Positions 7,292 to 15,499 are shown, numbered from the stretch's first letter. The stretch is DNA of 64,000 bases from Streptomyces sp. NBC_00659 (GCF_036226925.1 NZ_CP109031.1:5642001-5706000); one strand, 5' to 3'. Numbers and translations: made by a program. Notes: generated by a model from the sequence alone, not told the origin.

Positions 7292-7948
7292 CTAGTTGCC
7301 CGCCACCGACTTCACCGCGACCGAGATCGGTGTCGAACCGCTGACGGCTTCCAGGGTCAGACCGGCGGTGGCCGGAGTGTCGACCAGTTCGGCGAGCACC
7401 GCGGCGACGTCGTCACGGGGAATCATGCCGCGGCCGGTCGAGGCCTCCAGGCGTACGAGCCCGGTTCCGGCGTCGTCGATCAGGCCGCCGGGGCGCAGGA
7501 TCGTCCAGTCCAGACCCGCACGGCCGCGTACGTACTCGTCGGCCTCGCCCTTGGCGCGCAGGTAGGCGTCGAAGATGTCGTCACCCGGGTGGGCCGGGTC
7601 CGCGCCCATCGAGGAGACGACCACGTGCCGGCGTACGCCCGCGCGCTCGGCGGCGTCCGCGAACAGGATCGCGGCGCCCTTGTCCACCGTCTGCTTGCGG
7701 TCCGCGCCGCTGCCAGGTCCCGCGCCCGCCGCGAAGACGGCCGCGTCGGCGCCCTGCAGATGCGCGGCGACCTCTTCCACCGATGCCGACTCCAGATCGC
7801 ACAGGACGGGCTCGGCGCCGGCCGCCCGCAGATCGTCCCCTTGCTCGGCACGGCGGATGATTCCCGCGACCTCGTCCCCGCGCGCGGAGAGCAGCCGCTC
7901 CAGCCGCAGCGCGATCTGACCATGACCACCAGCGATGACAATGCGCAT
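7292..7948 (-). CDS. NAD(P)-binding Rossmann protein (atypical SDR)
   Basis: A 218-residue atypical short-chain dehydrogenase/reductase of the NmrA/YwnB type. The N-terminus MRIVIAGGHGQIALRLERLL carries the GxxGxxA dinucleotide motif. Later landmarks are AVFAAGAGPGSGADRKQTVD, HVVVSSMGADPAH, and DWTILRPGGLIDDAGTG. The active-site YxxxK tetrad is not clear (YLRAKGEADEYVR is the nearest match), so it may be a redox sensor or an enzyme with unknown substrate. The start is the ATG at 7948; a 13-residue extension upstream is unlikely. Confidence 0.8.
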   Translation of the reverse strand: MRIVIAGGHGQIALRLERLLSARGDEVAGIIRRAEQGDDLRAAGAEPVLCDLESASVEEVAAHLQGADAAVFAAGAGPGSGADRKQTVDKGAAILFADAAERAGVRRHVVVSSMGADPAHPGDDIFDAYLRAKGEADEYVRGRAGLDWTILRPGGLIDDAGTGLVRLEASTGRGMIPRDDVAAVLAELVDTPATAGLTLEAVSGSTPISVAVKSVAGN

Positions 7949-8103
7949 GTTTCCGACCGTACGCCCGGAAGACCGCGTTCGCCGCACAACCCTGTGGGCA
8001 ACTCACGAGTCACATGGGTGATCACTGTGAACGCGTGGGTGATCGCCGCGAGAACGCGTCAGAACGAGTGAACACGCGAACGAAGGAACGCCGTGCGTGG
8101 CTC

Positions 8104-9168
8104 GTGCGGCGTTGCAACGAGGAGACCATCATCACCGTCATACGCAACACCGTCACCGCGGTCGGCTGCACCGCTGTCCTTCTCACCGCGGCGGCCGCCT
8201 GTGGCACGGTCGAGAACCTCACGGCCGGGCAGAAGGTGGACCACGCCGCCTCCCGTCTCGGCGAACAGAAGTCGCTCGCCTTCCAGTTGGACCTGGACGC
8301 CGACGCGGACGCGATCGACGCCATTGCGGGCGAGGACGGTTCCGACGAATCCCTTCCGCCGACGTTCGCGAAGTTCGTCAGCGAGCTCCGTGTCGACGTC
8401 TCCGTCAAGTCCAGGAAGACGCTGGCGGATTCGGGCCAGAAGGACCTCATCGGGACGAGCGTGAAGATCACGGGGACCGGCGGCGTCCTGCTCGAGTACC
8501 GGATCATCGGCGACTTCATGTACTACCGCAGCGACATGAAGGCCATCGGTGAGGCGATGGGCATTCCCATGCCGTCCGCCGACGATCTGCCGCCGAGCCA
8601 GAAGGAGTTGAAGAAGGTCCTCGAAGGCGACTGGGTGAAGGTCGACACCAAGGAGCTGGAGCGGGTGGGGAAGGCCGCCGGGGGTGACTCGAAGGGGGCC
8701 GCCGGTGACGGGGAGATCGACGCGAAGACCCAGAAGAAGGTCCTCGACGCCGTACGCGGTGTCATCGGCCACAAGGTCACCTTCCGGACCAAGGGCGGCG
8801 CCGACGGTGTCGAGCACGTCGTCGCCTCAGGCAATGTCCGCGACCTGCTCACCGGTGTCTTCGACAAGCTCCGCCCGCTCCAGGGCGACCTTCCGGCGGG
8901 TGCGGAACTGCCCTCCGCCAAGGACCTCAAGGACGCGCCGAACAAGAAGGCTTCCGTCGACTTCACCCTGAAGAACGGCGACCTCCGGCAGATCAAGGTC
9001 GACCTGGCCGTCCTCGCCGACAGTCCGACGAAGGCCAAGCTGCCCCTCGTCCTGAAGTTCTCCGAAGCGGGTGACGTCAGCGCGCCGGCCGGAGCCACCG
9101 AGATCCCTGTGGACAAGATTTCCGAGGGCAGCCCGCTGGGCGGCGCCTTCATGGGCGGCGGGTTCTAG
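8104..9168 (+). CDS. LppX/LprAFG-like lipoprotein
   Basis: Exported lipoprotein of about 354 residues. The signal region RNTVTAVGCTAVLLTAAAAC has a lipobox ending AAAAC with the cysteine as lipid anchor, followed by GTVENLTAGQKVDHAASRLG. The mature part resembles the secreted lipoproteins that Streptomyces carries in many copies, related to the LppX_LprAFG fold that binds lipids in mycobacteria. The start codon is unclear: GTG at 8104 is the nearest in frame, while a good GAGGAG motif lies at about 8120, closer to the signal peptide, with only ATC codons after it. Two more lipoproteins of this class are at 23801 and 24958. Confidence 0.75.
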   Translation: MRRCNEETIITVIRNTVTAVGCTAVLLTAAAACGTVENLTAGQKVDHAASRLGEQKSLAFQLDLDADADAIDAIAGEDGSDESLPPTFAKFVSELRVDVSVKSRKTLADSGQKDLIGTSVKITGTGGVLLEYRIIGDFMYYRSDMKAIGEAMGIPMPSADDLPPSQKELKKVLEGDWVKVDTKELERVGKAAGGDSKGAAGDGEIDAKTQKKVLDAVRGVIGHKVTFRTKGGADGVEHVVASGNVRDLLTGVFDKLRPLQGDLPAGAELPSAKDLKDAPNKKASVDFTLKNGDLRQIKVDLAVLADSPTKAKLPLVLKFSEAGDVSAPAGATEIPVDKISEGSPLGGAFMGGGF

Positions 9169-9437
9169 ACCTTCATGGGCGACGGATTCCAGGAGCGGGT
9201 TCTGGAGGGGCGGGTGCGGAGGTTCCGAGGGTGGTTCCAGTGCGCCGGCCCCAGTGGGCCCCAGGGGCCTCCGTGGGCCCCGGTCGGCCCCGATCGGTGT
9301 GTCGGACCGTGCGGATCCGTCGGACCCGGTCGGCCCTCTGAGGCCTCGGAAGCCGTCCCGGCCGGCCGATGAAGCCTGGCGTCGATGAAGCCCGGCGCCC
9401 ATGAGGCCAGGCGGCACCAGAAGCCTCGGAGCCCCGG

Positions 9438-10688
9438 CTAGGACGGCTCTTCCCGTCCCTGCCGGGGCAGTTCCGGCCCGGAGTCGGCCGCCGAGTCGCA
9501 GTACTCCCGTACCGCGCTGGTCCGCGCCACCACGCGCCCGCGGTGGATCACGATCCGGCTGTACGCGAGGGACAGCACGCCCACGAGGCGGTCCCCGCGT
9601 ACGGCGAGCAACTCGGCCGGGAACCCCGCCTCCACGCGCACCTCAGGCAGCCCGAGCGCGGCTCTGGCGGCACAACTCACCGTGCCGTACGCCTCCTCGG
9701 GGCGCAGCCCGTGCCGGGAGGCCAGCAAGTACGCGGCTTCCAGCGGGTCCCCGCGTCCCACCGGGTTGGACACGTCGCGCAGGGCGCCACTGCCCGCCGC
9801 GATCCGTACGCCGGCCGCCCGCAGCAGCCGTACAGGAGCCGTGCCGCGCCGGTCGGTGGAGCCGCAGCCGCCCTGCGGCAGACACACCACCGTCACTCCG
9901 GCCGCGGCGAGTTGGTCCGCGGCGCGGGAGGCCACCTCGGAGGGCAGCCGGCCGAGCCCGCCGCACGGGCCGAGGGTCACCCCGGGCCGCAGGCCGCCCG
10001 CCATCGCGGCGAGCCGGGCGAGCCGGGCGGGATCGGTGGCGTCCGTGTGCAGATCGACGGGACAGCCGTGCTCGGAGGCGAGTTCCAGGACGGCCTCGAC
10101 GTACCCCGTCGGATCGGGGTCGGCGTCTGGACAGCCGCCCACCACGGAAGCGCCCATCTTCAGGGCGTCCCGCATCATCGCGAGCCCGTCGGCACCGGCC
10201 GCCCCGGTCAGTACGCGCGGCATCGCGACCGTCGTCAGTTCGGCGAGCCCCCGCAACGACCGCCGTACCTCGAGCACCGCCGCCAGCGCGTCCAGCCCCT
10301 GCACGTCACCGACGCGCACGTGGGACCGCAAAGCCGTGGCGCCGTGCCCGAGTTGCAGCAGGGCCGCCTCGGTCGCCCGGCGCTGGATCGCCCGCTCGTC
10401 GTACGTGTGAGGTCCGTGGCCGTCGGCAGTCAGGGCGGTGTCGCTGTGTGCGTGGGGCTCGGCGGGGGCCGGCAGGAGGAGGTAGCCGTCGAGGTCCACC
10501 CTCGTGGCGAGAGCCCCCGAGGCGCCCGCCGCGAGGCTTCCCGCGGTGCCGACCGCCTCGATACGACCGCCGCCCAGCCGTACGTCCACGGTCCGGCCGT
10601 CGGTGAGCCGCGCCCCGCACAGCAGGAGAGCGGCCGTGTCGGTCTGTCCCGAGGGGGAGCGGGGCGGCTGCTGCTGACTGTCGGGCAT
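9438..10688 (-). CDS. Cytosine-deaminase-like amidohydrolase, active site degenerate
   Basis: Amidohydrolase-superfamily protein of 416 residues, most like cytosine deaminase (CodA). The first metal motif is kept: EPHAHSDTALTAD, equivalent to EPHxHxDT in CodA. Other catalytic positions differ. The HCDEID segment of E. coli CodA reads HTDATD here, so the catalytic Glu is Ala. The region of the second metal His (ASHTT in CodA) reads LGPCG. The GHDD segment reads GSGALRD, so the metal-binding Asp is lost. The end of the fold, NPVGRGDPLEAAYLL, is intact. The start is ATG at 10688. It could be a pseudoenzyme or have changed chemistry. Confidence 0.8.
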   Translation of the reverse strand: MPDSQQQPPRSPSGQTDTAALLLCGARLTDGRTVDVRLGGGRIEAVGTAGSLAAGASGALATRVDLDGYLLLPAPAEPHAHSDTALTADGHGPHTYDERAIQRRATEAALLQLGHGATALRSHVRVGDVQGLDALAAVLEVRRSLRGLAELTTVAMPRVLTGAAGADGLAMMRDALKMGASVVGGCPDADPDPTGYVEAVLELASEHGCPVDLHTDATDPARLARLAAMAGGLRPGVTLGPCGGLGRLPSEVASRAADQLAAAGVTVVCLPQGGCGSTDRRGTAPVRLLRAAGVRIAAGSGALRDVSNPVGRGDPLEAAYLLASRHGLRPEEAYGTVSCAARAALGLPEVRVEAGFPAELLAVRGDRLVGVLSLAYSRIVIHRGRVVARTSAVREYCDSAADSGPELPRQGREEPS

Positions 10689-10925
10689 CGCGCTCCTGTG
10701 GCTCGGGGGCGGCTGCGGGAGGGACGACTGCGGAGCGTGGGGACACAAGATCACGCAGCGTGGGTCGAGCCTAGGGCGGTGACCCGTCAACGTCGGGGAG
10801 GAGCGCAATAGTCGTACCGGCGTGGCCCGTCGACCGGCCGGGACCGGCCCCCCTTCGAGACCGGTCCGGATCCGGCCGCCCGGCCGCCCCCGCGCACAGT
10901 GACCCCGAGCTGGGCACGGCTGCCC

Positions 10926-11006
10926 CCGGCCACCCCCACACCCACGTCGGCCATTTCCGCGCCGGCCACCCCCACACCCACGTCGGCCATTTCCGCGCCG
11001 GCCACC
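10926..11006. repeat. 36-bp tandem repeat, two full copies plus a start of a third
   Basis: The unit begins CCGGCCACCCCCACACCCAC and ends GCCATTTCCGCG. Copies at 10926-10961 and 10962-10997 are identical, with a partial third from 10998. Identical copies point to recent duplication. Confidence 0.9.
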
Positions 11007-11040
11007 ACCGGGCCCGGCGCGGGTCCGCACCGGGCCTGGC

Positions 11041-11116
11041 GTACGCCCCCACGGGATCCGGCACACGCCCCCACTGGACCCGGTACACGCCCCCACGGGA
11101 CCCGGCGCAGGTCCCC
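11041..11116. repeat. About 22-bp degenerate tandem repeat, three to four units
   Basis: Units of the form GTACACGCCCCCACGGGACC with small changes follow the 36-bp array. Confidence 0.75.
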
Positions 11117-11282
11117 ACCGTCCGACGGCCGGAGAGCCGTCACCCCCTGTGATCCATGAGTCCCGAGGGGCGTGTGAGCGCTTCCGGGAACGCCTGGGGG
11201 AACGCCTGTGATCAGGCCCGGGAGGGTGCCGCGAAACGGATTTGGGCGATCGGCGGAGGACCGTGTAATGTCTTCATCGCTC

Positions 11283-11355
11283 GCCCCAATAGCTCAGTCG
11301 GTAGAGCGTCTCCATGGTAAGGAGAAGGTCTACGGTTCGATTCCGTATTGGGGCT
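11283..11355 (+). tRNA. tRNA-Thr (GGT)
   Basis: 73-base cloverleaf. Acceptor GCCCCAA pairs with TTGGGGC; the D-arm is AGCTCAGTCGGTAGAGC; the anticodon arm TCTCC-ATGGTAA-GGAGA gives GGT; the T-arm is ACGGTTCGATTCCGT. CCA is not encoded. The tRNA-Met gene follows 46 bases later, and rpmG after that, as in other Streptomyces. Confidence 0.97.
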
Positions 11356-11401
11356 CTGGTGCGAAAGGTTCCCGTCGCAAGGCGGGACCCGATCGCATCA
11401 A

Positions 11402-11474
11402 AGCGGTGTAGCTCAGTCGGTAGAGCAAGCGGCTCATAATCGCTGTGTCACCGGTTCAAGTCCGGTCACCGCTA
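11402..11474 (+). tRNA. tRNA-Met (CAT), elongator
   Basis: 73-base cloverleaf with acceptor AGCGGTG/CACCGCT, anticodon loop CTCATAA (CAT) and T-arm CCGGTTCAAGTCCGG. The first acceptor pair is A-U and there is no GGG/CCC anticodon stem, so it is the elongator type rather than the initiator. Confidence 0.95.
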
Positions 11475-11561
11475 CTGACGGTAGCCGATTGTGGGGTCGG
11501 TCCTTCGATCGGCTACTCTTCTATGCGTTAATGTCCCATCCGTTCGTCAAGGAGCACTCCT

Positions 11562-11726
11562 GTGGCTGCCACCGACGTCCGCCCGAAGATCACGCTGGCC
11601 TGCGTGGAGTGCAAGGAGCGGAACTACATCACCAAGAAGAACCGGCGTAACAACCCGGACCGACTGGAGATGAAGAAGCACTGCCCGCGTTGCAACGCGC
11701 ACACCGCGCACCGCGAAACGCGATAA
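11562..11726 (+). CDS. rpmG: 50S ribosomal protein L33
   Basis: 54-residue L33 that is too short for many ORF thresholds. It begins [20 protein letters not shown] with a GTG start, preceded by AAGGAGCA. Two zinc-binding pairs are kept, CVEC (residues 14-17) and CPRC (41-44), so this is the zinc-dependent (C+) form. Streptomyces usually also carry a C- paralogue, elsewhere in the genome. It follows the tRNA-Thr/tRNA-Met pair and precedes the MaoC genes, the same order as in mycobacteria and streptomycetes. Confidence 0.95.
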   Translation: MAATDVRPKITLACVECKERNYITKKNRRNNPDRLEMKKHCPRCNAHTAHRETR

Positions 11727-11742
11727 TTTCAGGCTCGTACAC

Positions 11743-11770
11743 GAGGCCGTCCCCTTCGGGGGGCGGCCTC
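11743..11770 (+). terminator. Terminator after rpmG
   Basis: GAGGCCG(T)CCCC with GGGG(G)CGGCCTC around a TTCG tetraloop; it separates rpmG from the MaoC genes. Confidence 0.8.
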
Positions 11771-11915
11771 GCGTCGTTGTGGAACCGATGTCCGGCGCGG
11801 GCCAGGCGTCATGCGTGGACCCCGTGACCAAGAGCGAAGATAGGCCGTCCGGCTAAGACGTTCGCTCCAGCTGTGACAACCAGTGCGGCGACGACAACCA
11901 GGAGGTGCCGAGCCC

Positions 11916-12368
11916 ATGGCGCTCGACCAGTCCTTCGTAGGGCGGTCCTACCCGCCCACCGACCCCTATGAGGTCGGCCGGGAGAAGATCCGCGAGTTCG
12001 CGGAGGCCGTGGGGGACAGTAACCCTGCGTACACGGACCCCGAGGCCGCACGCGCGCTCGGGCACCCCGATGTGATCGCCCCGCCGACTTTTGTGTTCGC
12101 CATCACGTTCAAGGCCGCAGGTCAGGTCGTCCAGGACCCGCAACTGGGTCTCGACTACAGCCGGGTGGTGCACGGCGACCAGAAGTTCGCGTACACCCGC
12201 CCGGTGCGAGCGGGTGACCGGCTCACGGTGACCTCGACCATCGAGTCGATCAAGTCCCTCGCGGGCAACGACATCCTGGACATCCGTGGCGAGGTCCACG
12301 ACGAGGCGGGCGAGCACGTCGTGACGGCCGTCACGAAGCTCGTGTCCCGTGCGGCGGAGGTGGGCTGA
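11916..12368 (+). CDS. MaoC-like dehydratase subunit (HadA-like, UPF0336)
   Basis: 150-residue hot-dog-fold protein from the N-terminal MaoC dehydratase family. It starts MALDQSFVGRSYPPTDPYEV after a strong AGGAGGT (11900-11906). Family landmarks include FAEAVGDSNPAYTDPEAA, VIAPPTFVFAITF and RVVHGDQKFAYTRPVRAGD. In mycobacteria the equivalent HadA pairs with HadB as a (3R)-hydroxyacyl-ACP dehydratase of FAS-II. Streptomyces make no mycolic acids, so the substrate here is not known. It overlaps no gene but is one base from the HadB-like start, so the two are translationally coupled. Confidence 0.88.
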   Translation: MALDQSFVGRSYPPTDPYEVGREKIREFAEAVGDSNPAYTDPEAARALGHPDVIAPPTFVFAITFKAAGQVVQDPQLGLDYSRVVHGDQKFAYTRPVRAGDRLTVTSTIESIKSLAGNDILDIRGEVHDEAGEHVVTAVTKLVSRAAEVG

Positions 12369-12369
12369 C

Positions 12370-12798
12370 ATGACGGCGAAGATCTCTTACACGAACGTCG
12401 AGGTCGGCACCGAGCTGCCGGCCCAGACGTTCTCTGTGACGCGTGCCACGCTCGTGCAGTACGCGGGGGCCTCCGGGGACTTCAACCCGATCCACTGGAA
12501 CGAGAAGTTCGCGGTCGAGGTAGGCCTTCCCGACGTCATCGCGCACGGCATGTTCACCATGGCCGAAGCGATCCGCGTGGTCACCGACTGGGTCGGCGAC
12601 CCGGGCTCGGTCCTCGAGTACGGCGTTCGCTTCACCAAGCCCGTCGTCGTCCCGAACGACGAGAAGGGCGCCACGATCGAGGTCAGCGGCAAGGTCGCGG
12701 CCAAGCTCGACGACAACACCGTCCGCGTCGACCTCACGGCGACCAGCGGCGGACAGAAGGTGCTGGGCATGTCGCGAGCGGTCGTACGACTCGCCTGA
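12370..12798 (+). CDS. MaoC dehydratase subunit (HadB-like)
   Basis: 142-residue MaoC-type hot-dog protein that starts MTAKISYTNVEVGTELPAQT. It keeps the catalytic pattern YAGASGDFNPIHWNEKFA (Asp and His of the hydratase dyad) and the following DVIAHGMFTMAEAIR. It would be the catalytic partner of the upstream HadA-like subunit, as in the mycobacterial HadAB heterodimer. The stop of the upstream gene (TGA) and this ATG are one base apart. A strong terminator follows, so the pair forms a two-gene operon. Confidence 0.9.
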   Translation: MTAKISYTNVEVGTELPAQTFSVTRATLVQYAGASGDFNPIHWNEKFAVEVGLPDVIAHGMFTMAEAIRVVTDWVGDPGSVLEYGVRFTKPVVVPNDEKGATIEVSGKVAAKLDDNTVRVDLTATSGGQKVLGMSRAVVRLA

Positions 12799-12808
12799 CG
12801 CGCCGGAT

Positions 12809-12848
12809 CGCGTAAGGGGCGCCCGCCATTGCGGGCGCCCCTTACGCG
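12809..12848 (+). terminator. Terminator after the MaoC pair
   Basis: Perfect 18-bp stem (12809-12826 with 12831-12848) with a CATT loop. Confidence 0.88.
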
Positions 12849-12982
12849 TGCCCGCAGCGGCGACCCATGGGCCTCGCCTCAGGAACTCCGCGTCCGCGTC
12901 CGAGGCCCGAGGCCCGAGGCCCGAGGCCCAAGGGCCTGAGAGCCGGGCTCCCGAGCGTCCCGTGCCCATGCCCAAGGATCCC

Positions 12983-13011
12983 TTGACTTAGTTAGTGATT
13001 GAGTACTAACT
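12983..13011 (+). promoter_or_regulatory. tetR promoter with overlapping operator
   Basis: A TTGACT -35 at 12983-12988 and a TACTAA -10 at 13004-13009 (15-base spacer) end ten bases before the ATG, implying a leaderless or nearly leaderless mRNA. The palindrome AGTTAGT-N8-ACTAACT (12990-13011) covers the spacer and -10, which suits autorepression. The same half-sites recur upstream of the MFS gene. Confidence 0.65.
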
Positions 13012-13018
13012 TAGCCCC

Positions 13019-13588
13019 ATGGTCAGGATGAGCGCAGAGGAGAGGCGCGAGAGCGTCGTTCGCGCGGCGATGATCGAGTTCGCCCACGGCGGCTACCACG
13101 GGACGTCCACCGAGGCGATCGCCAAGCGCGTGGGTGTCTCGCAGCCGTATCTCTTCCGGCTCTTCCCGGGCAAGCGGGCGATCTTCCTGGCGGCCGCCGA
13201 GCACTGCATGGAGCTCGCCCGGCGCAGCTTCGAGGAGGCCGCCGAGGGGCTGGAGGGCGAAGAGGCCCTGCATGCCATGGCGAGGTCCTACGTGAAGGTG
13301 ATCGCGGAGCATCCTGAGCGGCTGCTGATGCAGATGCAGACGTACGTCGCGGTGGGGGCCGCCGAGGAGGCCGGCGATCACGAGCTCGGCGAGGCGGTCC
13401 GGGCCGGCTGGATGCGGCTCTGGGACACGGTCCACGTGCCGCTCGGAGCCGACGTGGACGGGACCACGACCTTCATGGCGTACGGAATGCTCGTCAACTG
13501 CCTGGTGTCGATGGGGTTCCCGCCCGAGCATCGGGTCTGGGAAGGGCTCTACCCGTCGGCGCGTGTCACGGGCCGGCTGGAGAAGTAG
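13019..13588 (+). CDS. TetR-family repressor of the MFS gene
   Basis: 189-residue TetR regulator. The N-terminal DNA-binding domain is clear: SVVRAAMIEFAHGGYHGTST, then EAIAKRVGVSQPYLFRLFPG, matching the TetR helix-turn-helix and its following helix. The C-terminal ligand domain is divergent, as usual. It is followed by a DHA2 transporter in the same direction. Paired AGTTAGT/ACTAACT operators before both genes imply that it represses itself and the exporter, with relief by an exported compound. The ligand is unknown. Confidence 0.9.
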   Translation: MVRMSAEERRESVVRAAMIEFAHGGYHGTSTEAIAKRVGVSQPYLFRLFPGKRAIFLAAAEHCMELARRSFEEAAEGLEGEEALHAMARSYVKVIAEHPERLLMQMQTYVAVGAAEEAGDHELGEAVRAGWMRLWDTVHVPLGADVDGTTTFMAYGMLVNCLVSMGFPPEHRVWEGLYPSARVTGRLEK

Positions 13589-13632
13589 CGCGACGGCGAA
13601 GGCGGTGTCCGGCGCGTCTTCATGACCTCAAA

Positions 13633-13654
13633 AGTTAGTCATCAATAACTAACC
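13633..13654 (+). promoter_or_regulatory. Second operator, upstream of the MFS gene
   Basis: AGTTAGT (13633-13639) and ACTAACC (13648-13654) repeat the half-sites of the tetR operator with the same 8-base spacing. It lies 35 bases upstream of the MFS start. Confidence 0.65.
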
Positions 13655-13688
13655 ATCGACGGCGATCACATCACCTTCTGGGGGAGCG

Positions 13689-15365
13689 ATGTCTCAGCGG
13701 ACGGCACGGACAGCGAAGAACGGATCGGCGGCACCGGCCCCGACAGGGGCCACGGGATCGCCCGAGAGGTCGGCCCCGCCGTCGGCCCCGGAGTCGGCCG
13801 CGGAACCGACCGGGCGGCGCGGCGGGGCCGGGTGGGCCCTTCTCATCACGAGCGTCGCCGGGTTCATGGCGGCCCTCGACAATCTCGTCGTCACCACCGC
13901 CCTGCCCTCCATCCGCAAGGATCTCGGGGGAGCGCTGGACGACCTGGAATGGACCGTGAGCGCCTACACGCTCACCTTCGCCGTCCTGCTGATGTTCGGC
14001 GCCGCGCTCGGGGACCGGTTCGGCCGCCGCAGGCTCTTCCTGGTCGGCCTGAGCGTGTTCACCGGCGCTTCGGCCGCCGCGGCCATGGCCCCCGGCATCG
14101 ACTCGCTGATCGCCGCCCGCGCGGTCCAGGGCGTCGGCGCGGCGATCATGATGCCGCTGACCCTGACCCTGCTGACGGCCGCGGTTCCCGCCGCCAAGCG
14201 CGGGATGGCGTACGGGATCTGGGGAGCCGTCAACGGACTCGCGGTCGCCTCCGGGCCCCTCATCGGCGGCAGCCTCACCGAACACATCTCCTGGCACTGG
14301 ATCTTCTGGCTGAACGTTCCGCTGGGTCTCGCGGTGCTCCCGCTCGCCCGGCTTCGGCTGTCCGAGTCGTTCGGCGCCGGCGCCCGGCTCGACTTCCCCG
14401 GCACCCTGCTCGCCAGCGGTGGCCTCTTCGGGATCGTCTACGGCCTGGTCCGCGGGCCCGCCGACGGCTGGACCAGCGCGTTCGTCCTGACCGGTCTGAT
14501 CGCGGGCGCCGCTCTGCTCGCCGGTTTCGTCGTCCACGGCACCCGGGCCAAGAACCCGATGCTCCCGATGCGGCTCTTCCGCTCCCGCGCCTTCGCCGGG
14601 ATCAACGCGGCCAGTCTGCTGATGTTCCTCGGGATGTTCGGCTCGATCTTCCTGCTCAGCCAGTACATGCAGGGCGTGCTCGGCTACTCGCCGACCGAGG
14701 CGGGGCTGCGGATGCTCCCCTGGACCGGTATGCCGATGCTGGTCGCGCCCATCGCCGGCTACCTGTCCGACCGGATCGGCGGGCGTCCCGTCGTCGCCAC
14801 CGGGCTCTTCCTCCAGGCCGCCGGGCTCGCGTACTACGCCGCCGTGGTCGCCGCCGACGCCTCGTACGCCTCCCAGCTGCCCGCGCTCATCATCAGCGGC
14901 GTCGGGATGTCGCTCTACTTCGCGCCGGCCTCCAACCTGGTCATGTCCAGCGTGCGGCCGCAGGAGCAGGGCATCGCCTCCGGCGCCAACAACGCGCTGC
15001 GCGAGGTGGGCGGGGCGCTCGGCATCGCGGTGATGTCCTCGATCTTCTCGGCGCAGGGCGGCTACGCGACCGCCCAGACCTTCATCGACGGACTGCGGCC
15101 CGCGCTCGTGGTCGGCGCCTCGGTCGTGGCCCTCGCGGGGATCGCCGCCCTGCTCATCCCGGCCGCCCGGCGCACGGCACGCACCGAGACGGCGGCCGAG
15201 GCGGCTCCGGCGCACTCCCTGGACCGGGAGACCGCCTCTCCCGAAACCGCCTCTCTGAAGACCGCAACTCTCGAAACCGCCCCTCCGGAAACCACCTCTA
15301 CGGAATCGGCTTCTACGGAAGCGGCCTCTACGGAGACGGCCTCTCTCGAAACCGCCTCCCGCTGA
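13689..15365 (+). CDS. DHA2-family (EmrB/QacA) multidrug MFS exporter
   Basis: 558-residue, 14-helix drug:H+ antiporter. Signatures are AALDNLVVTTALPSIRKDLG in helix 1, the motif A segment GDRFGRRRLFLVGL after helix 2, and ARAVQGVGAAIMMPL in helix 4. The start ATG follows GGGGGAGCG. The TetR gene upstream and shared operators indicate inducible efflux. The C-terminus is odd: nine five-residue units of the ETASx type (15228-15362), encoded by a 15-bp tandem repeat, form a polar tail after the last helix. The exported substrate is not predictable. Confidence 0.92.
   Translation: MSQRTARTAKNGSAAPAPTGATGSPERSAPPSAPESAAEPTGRRGGAGWALLITSVAGFMAALDNLVVTTALPSIRKDLGGALDDLEWTVSAYTLTFAVLLMFGAALGDRFGRRRLFLVGLSVFTGASAAAAMAPGIDSLIAARAVQGVGAAIMMPLTLTLLTAAVPAAKRGMAYGIWGAVNGLAVASGPLIGGSLTEHISWHWIFWLNVPLGLAVLPLARLRLSESFGAGARLDFPGTLLASGGLFGIVYGLVRGPADGWTSAFVLTGLIAGAALLAGFVVHGTRAKNPMLPMRLFRSRAFAGINAASLLMFLGMFGSIFLLSQYMQGVLGYSPTEAGLRMLPWTGMPMLVAPIAGYLSDRIGGRPVVATGLFLQAAGLAYYAAVVAADASYASQLPALIISGVGMSLYFAPASNLVMSSVRPQEQGIASGANNALREVGGALGIAVMSSIFSAQGGYATAQTFIDGLRPALVVGASVVALAGIAALLIPAARRTARTETAAEAAPAHSLDRETASPETASLKTATLETAPPETTSTESASTEAASTETASLETASR
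15228..15362 (+). repeat. 15-bp tandem repeat encoding the MFS tail
   Basis: Nine units of the GAAACCGCCTCTCTG type, in frame with the MFS gene. They give pentapeptides such as ETASP, ETASL, ETAPP, ESAST, ETASR. Divergence between units is low. Confidence 0.88.
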
Positions 15366-15464
15366 CGCGCGGAACCGGGATCCCGGCGCTCCGGCCCGGC
15401 CGCCAGGAGTACCTGACCGCACGGTCGAACCTTCAGGAGAGCCGCCTCGGCCGAGCGGTCAGGC

Positions 15465-15499
15465 GCGAGAGGCCCCGCCCCACGGGCGGGGCCTCTCGC
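15465..15499 (+). terminator. Terminator after the MFS gene
   Basis: Stem GCGAGAGGCCCCGCCC with GGGCGGGGCCTCTCGC, CAC loop, 16 bp. Confidence 0.88.

Larger units (their letters stand above)
10689..11282. other. Non-coding region with two tandem-repeat arrays
   Basis: About 600 bases without a supported gene, between the amidohydrolase and the tRNA-Thr gene. The central part is made of GC-rich tandem repeats (10926-11006 and 11041-11116). The right end should carry the promoter for the two tRNA genes; ACCGTGTAATGTCTTC near 11262-11277 is a candidate -10 area. Confidence 0.6.

Noticed and set aside
9169..9437. Glycine/proline-type frames after the lipoprotein gene
   Set aside because: The sequence is low-complexity GGGCCCC-rich DNA that opens all frames; there is no start signal.
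10926..11006. CRISPR-like array
   Set aside because: The repeats are directly adjacent with no unique spacers and no cas genes are near; it is a simple tandem repeat.
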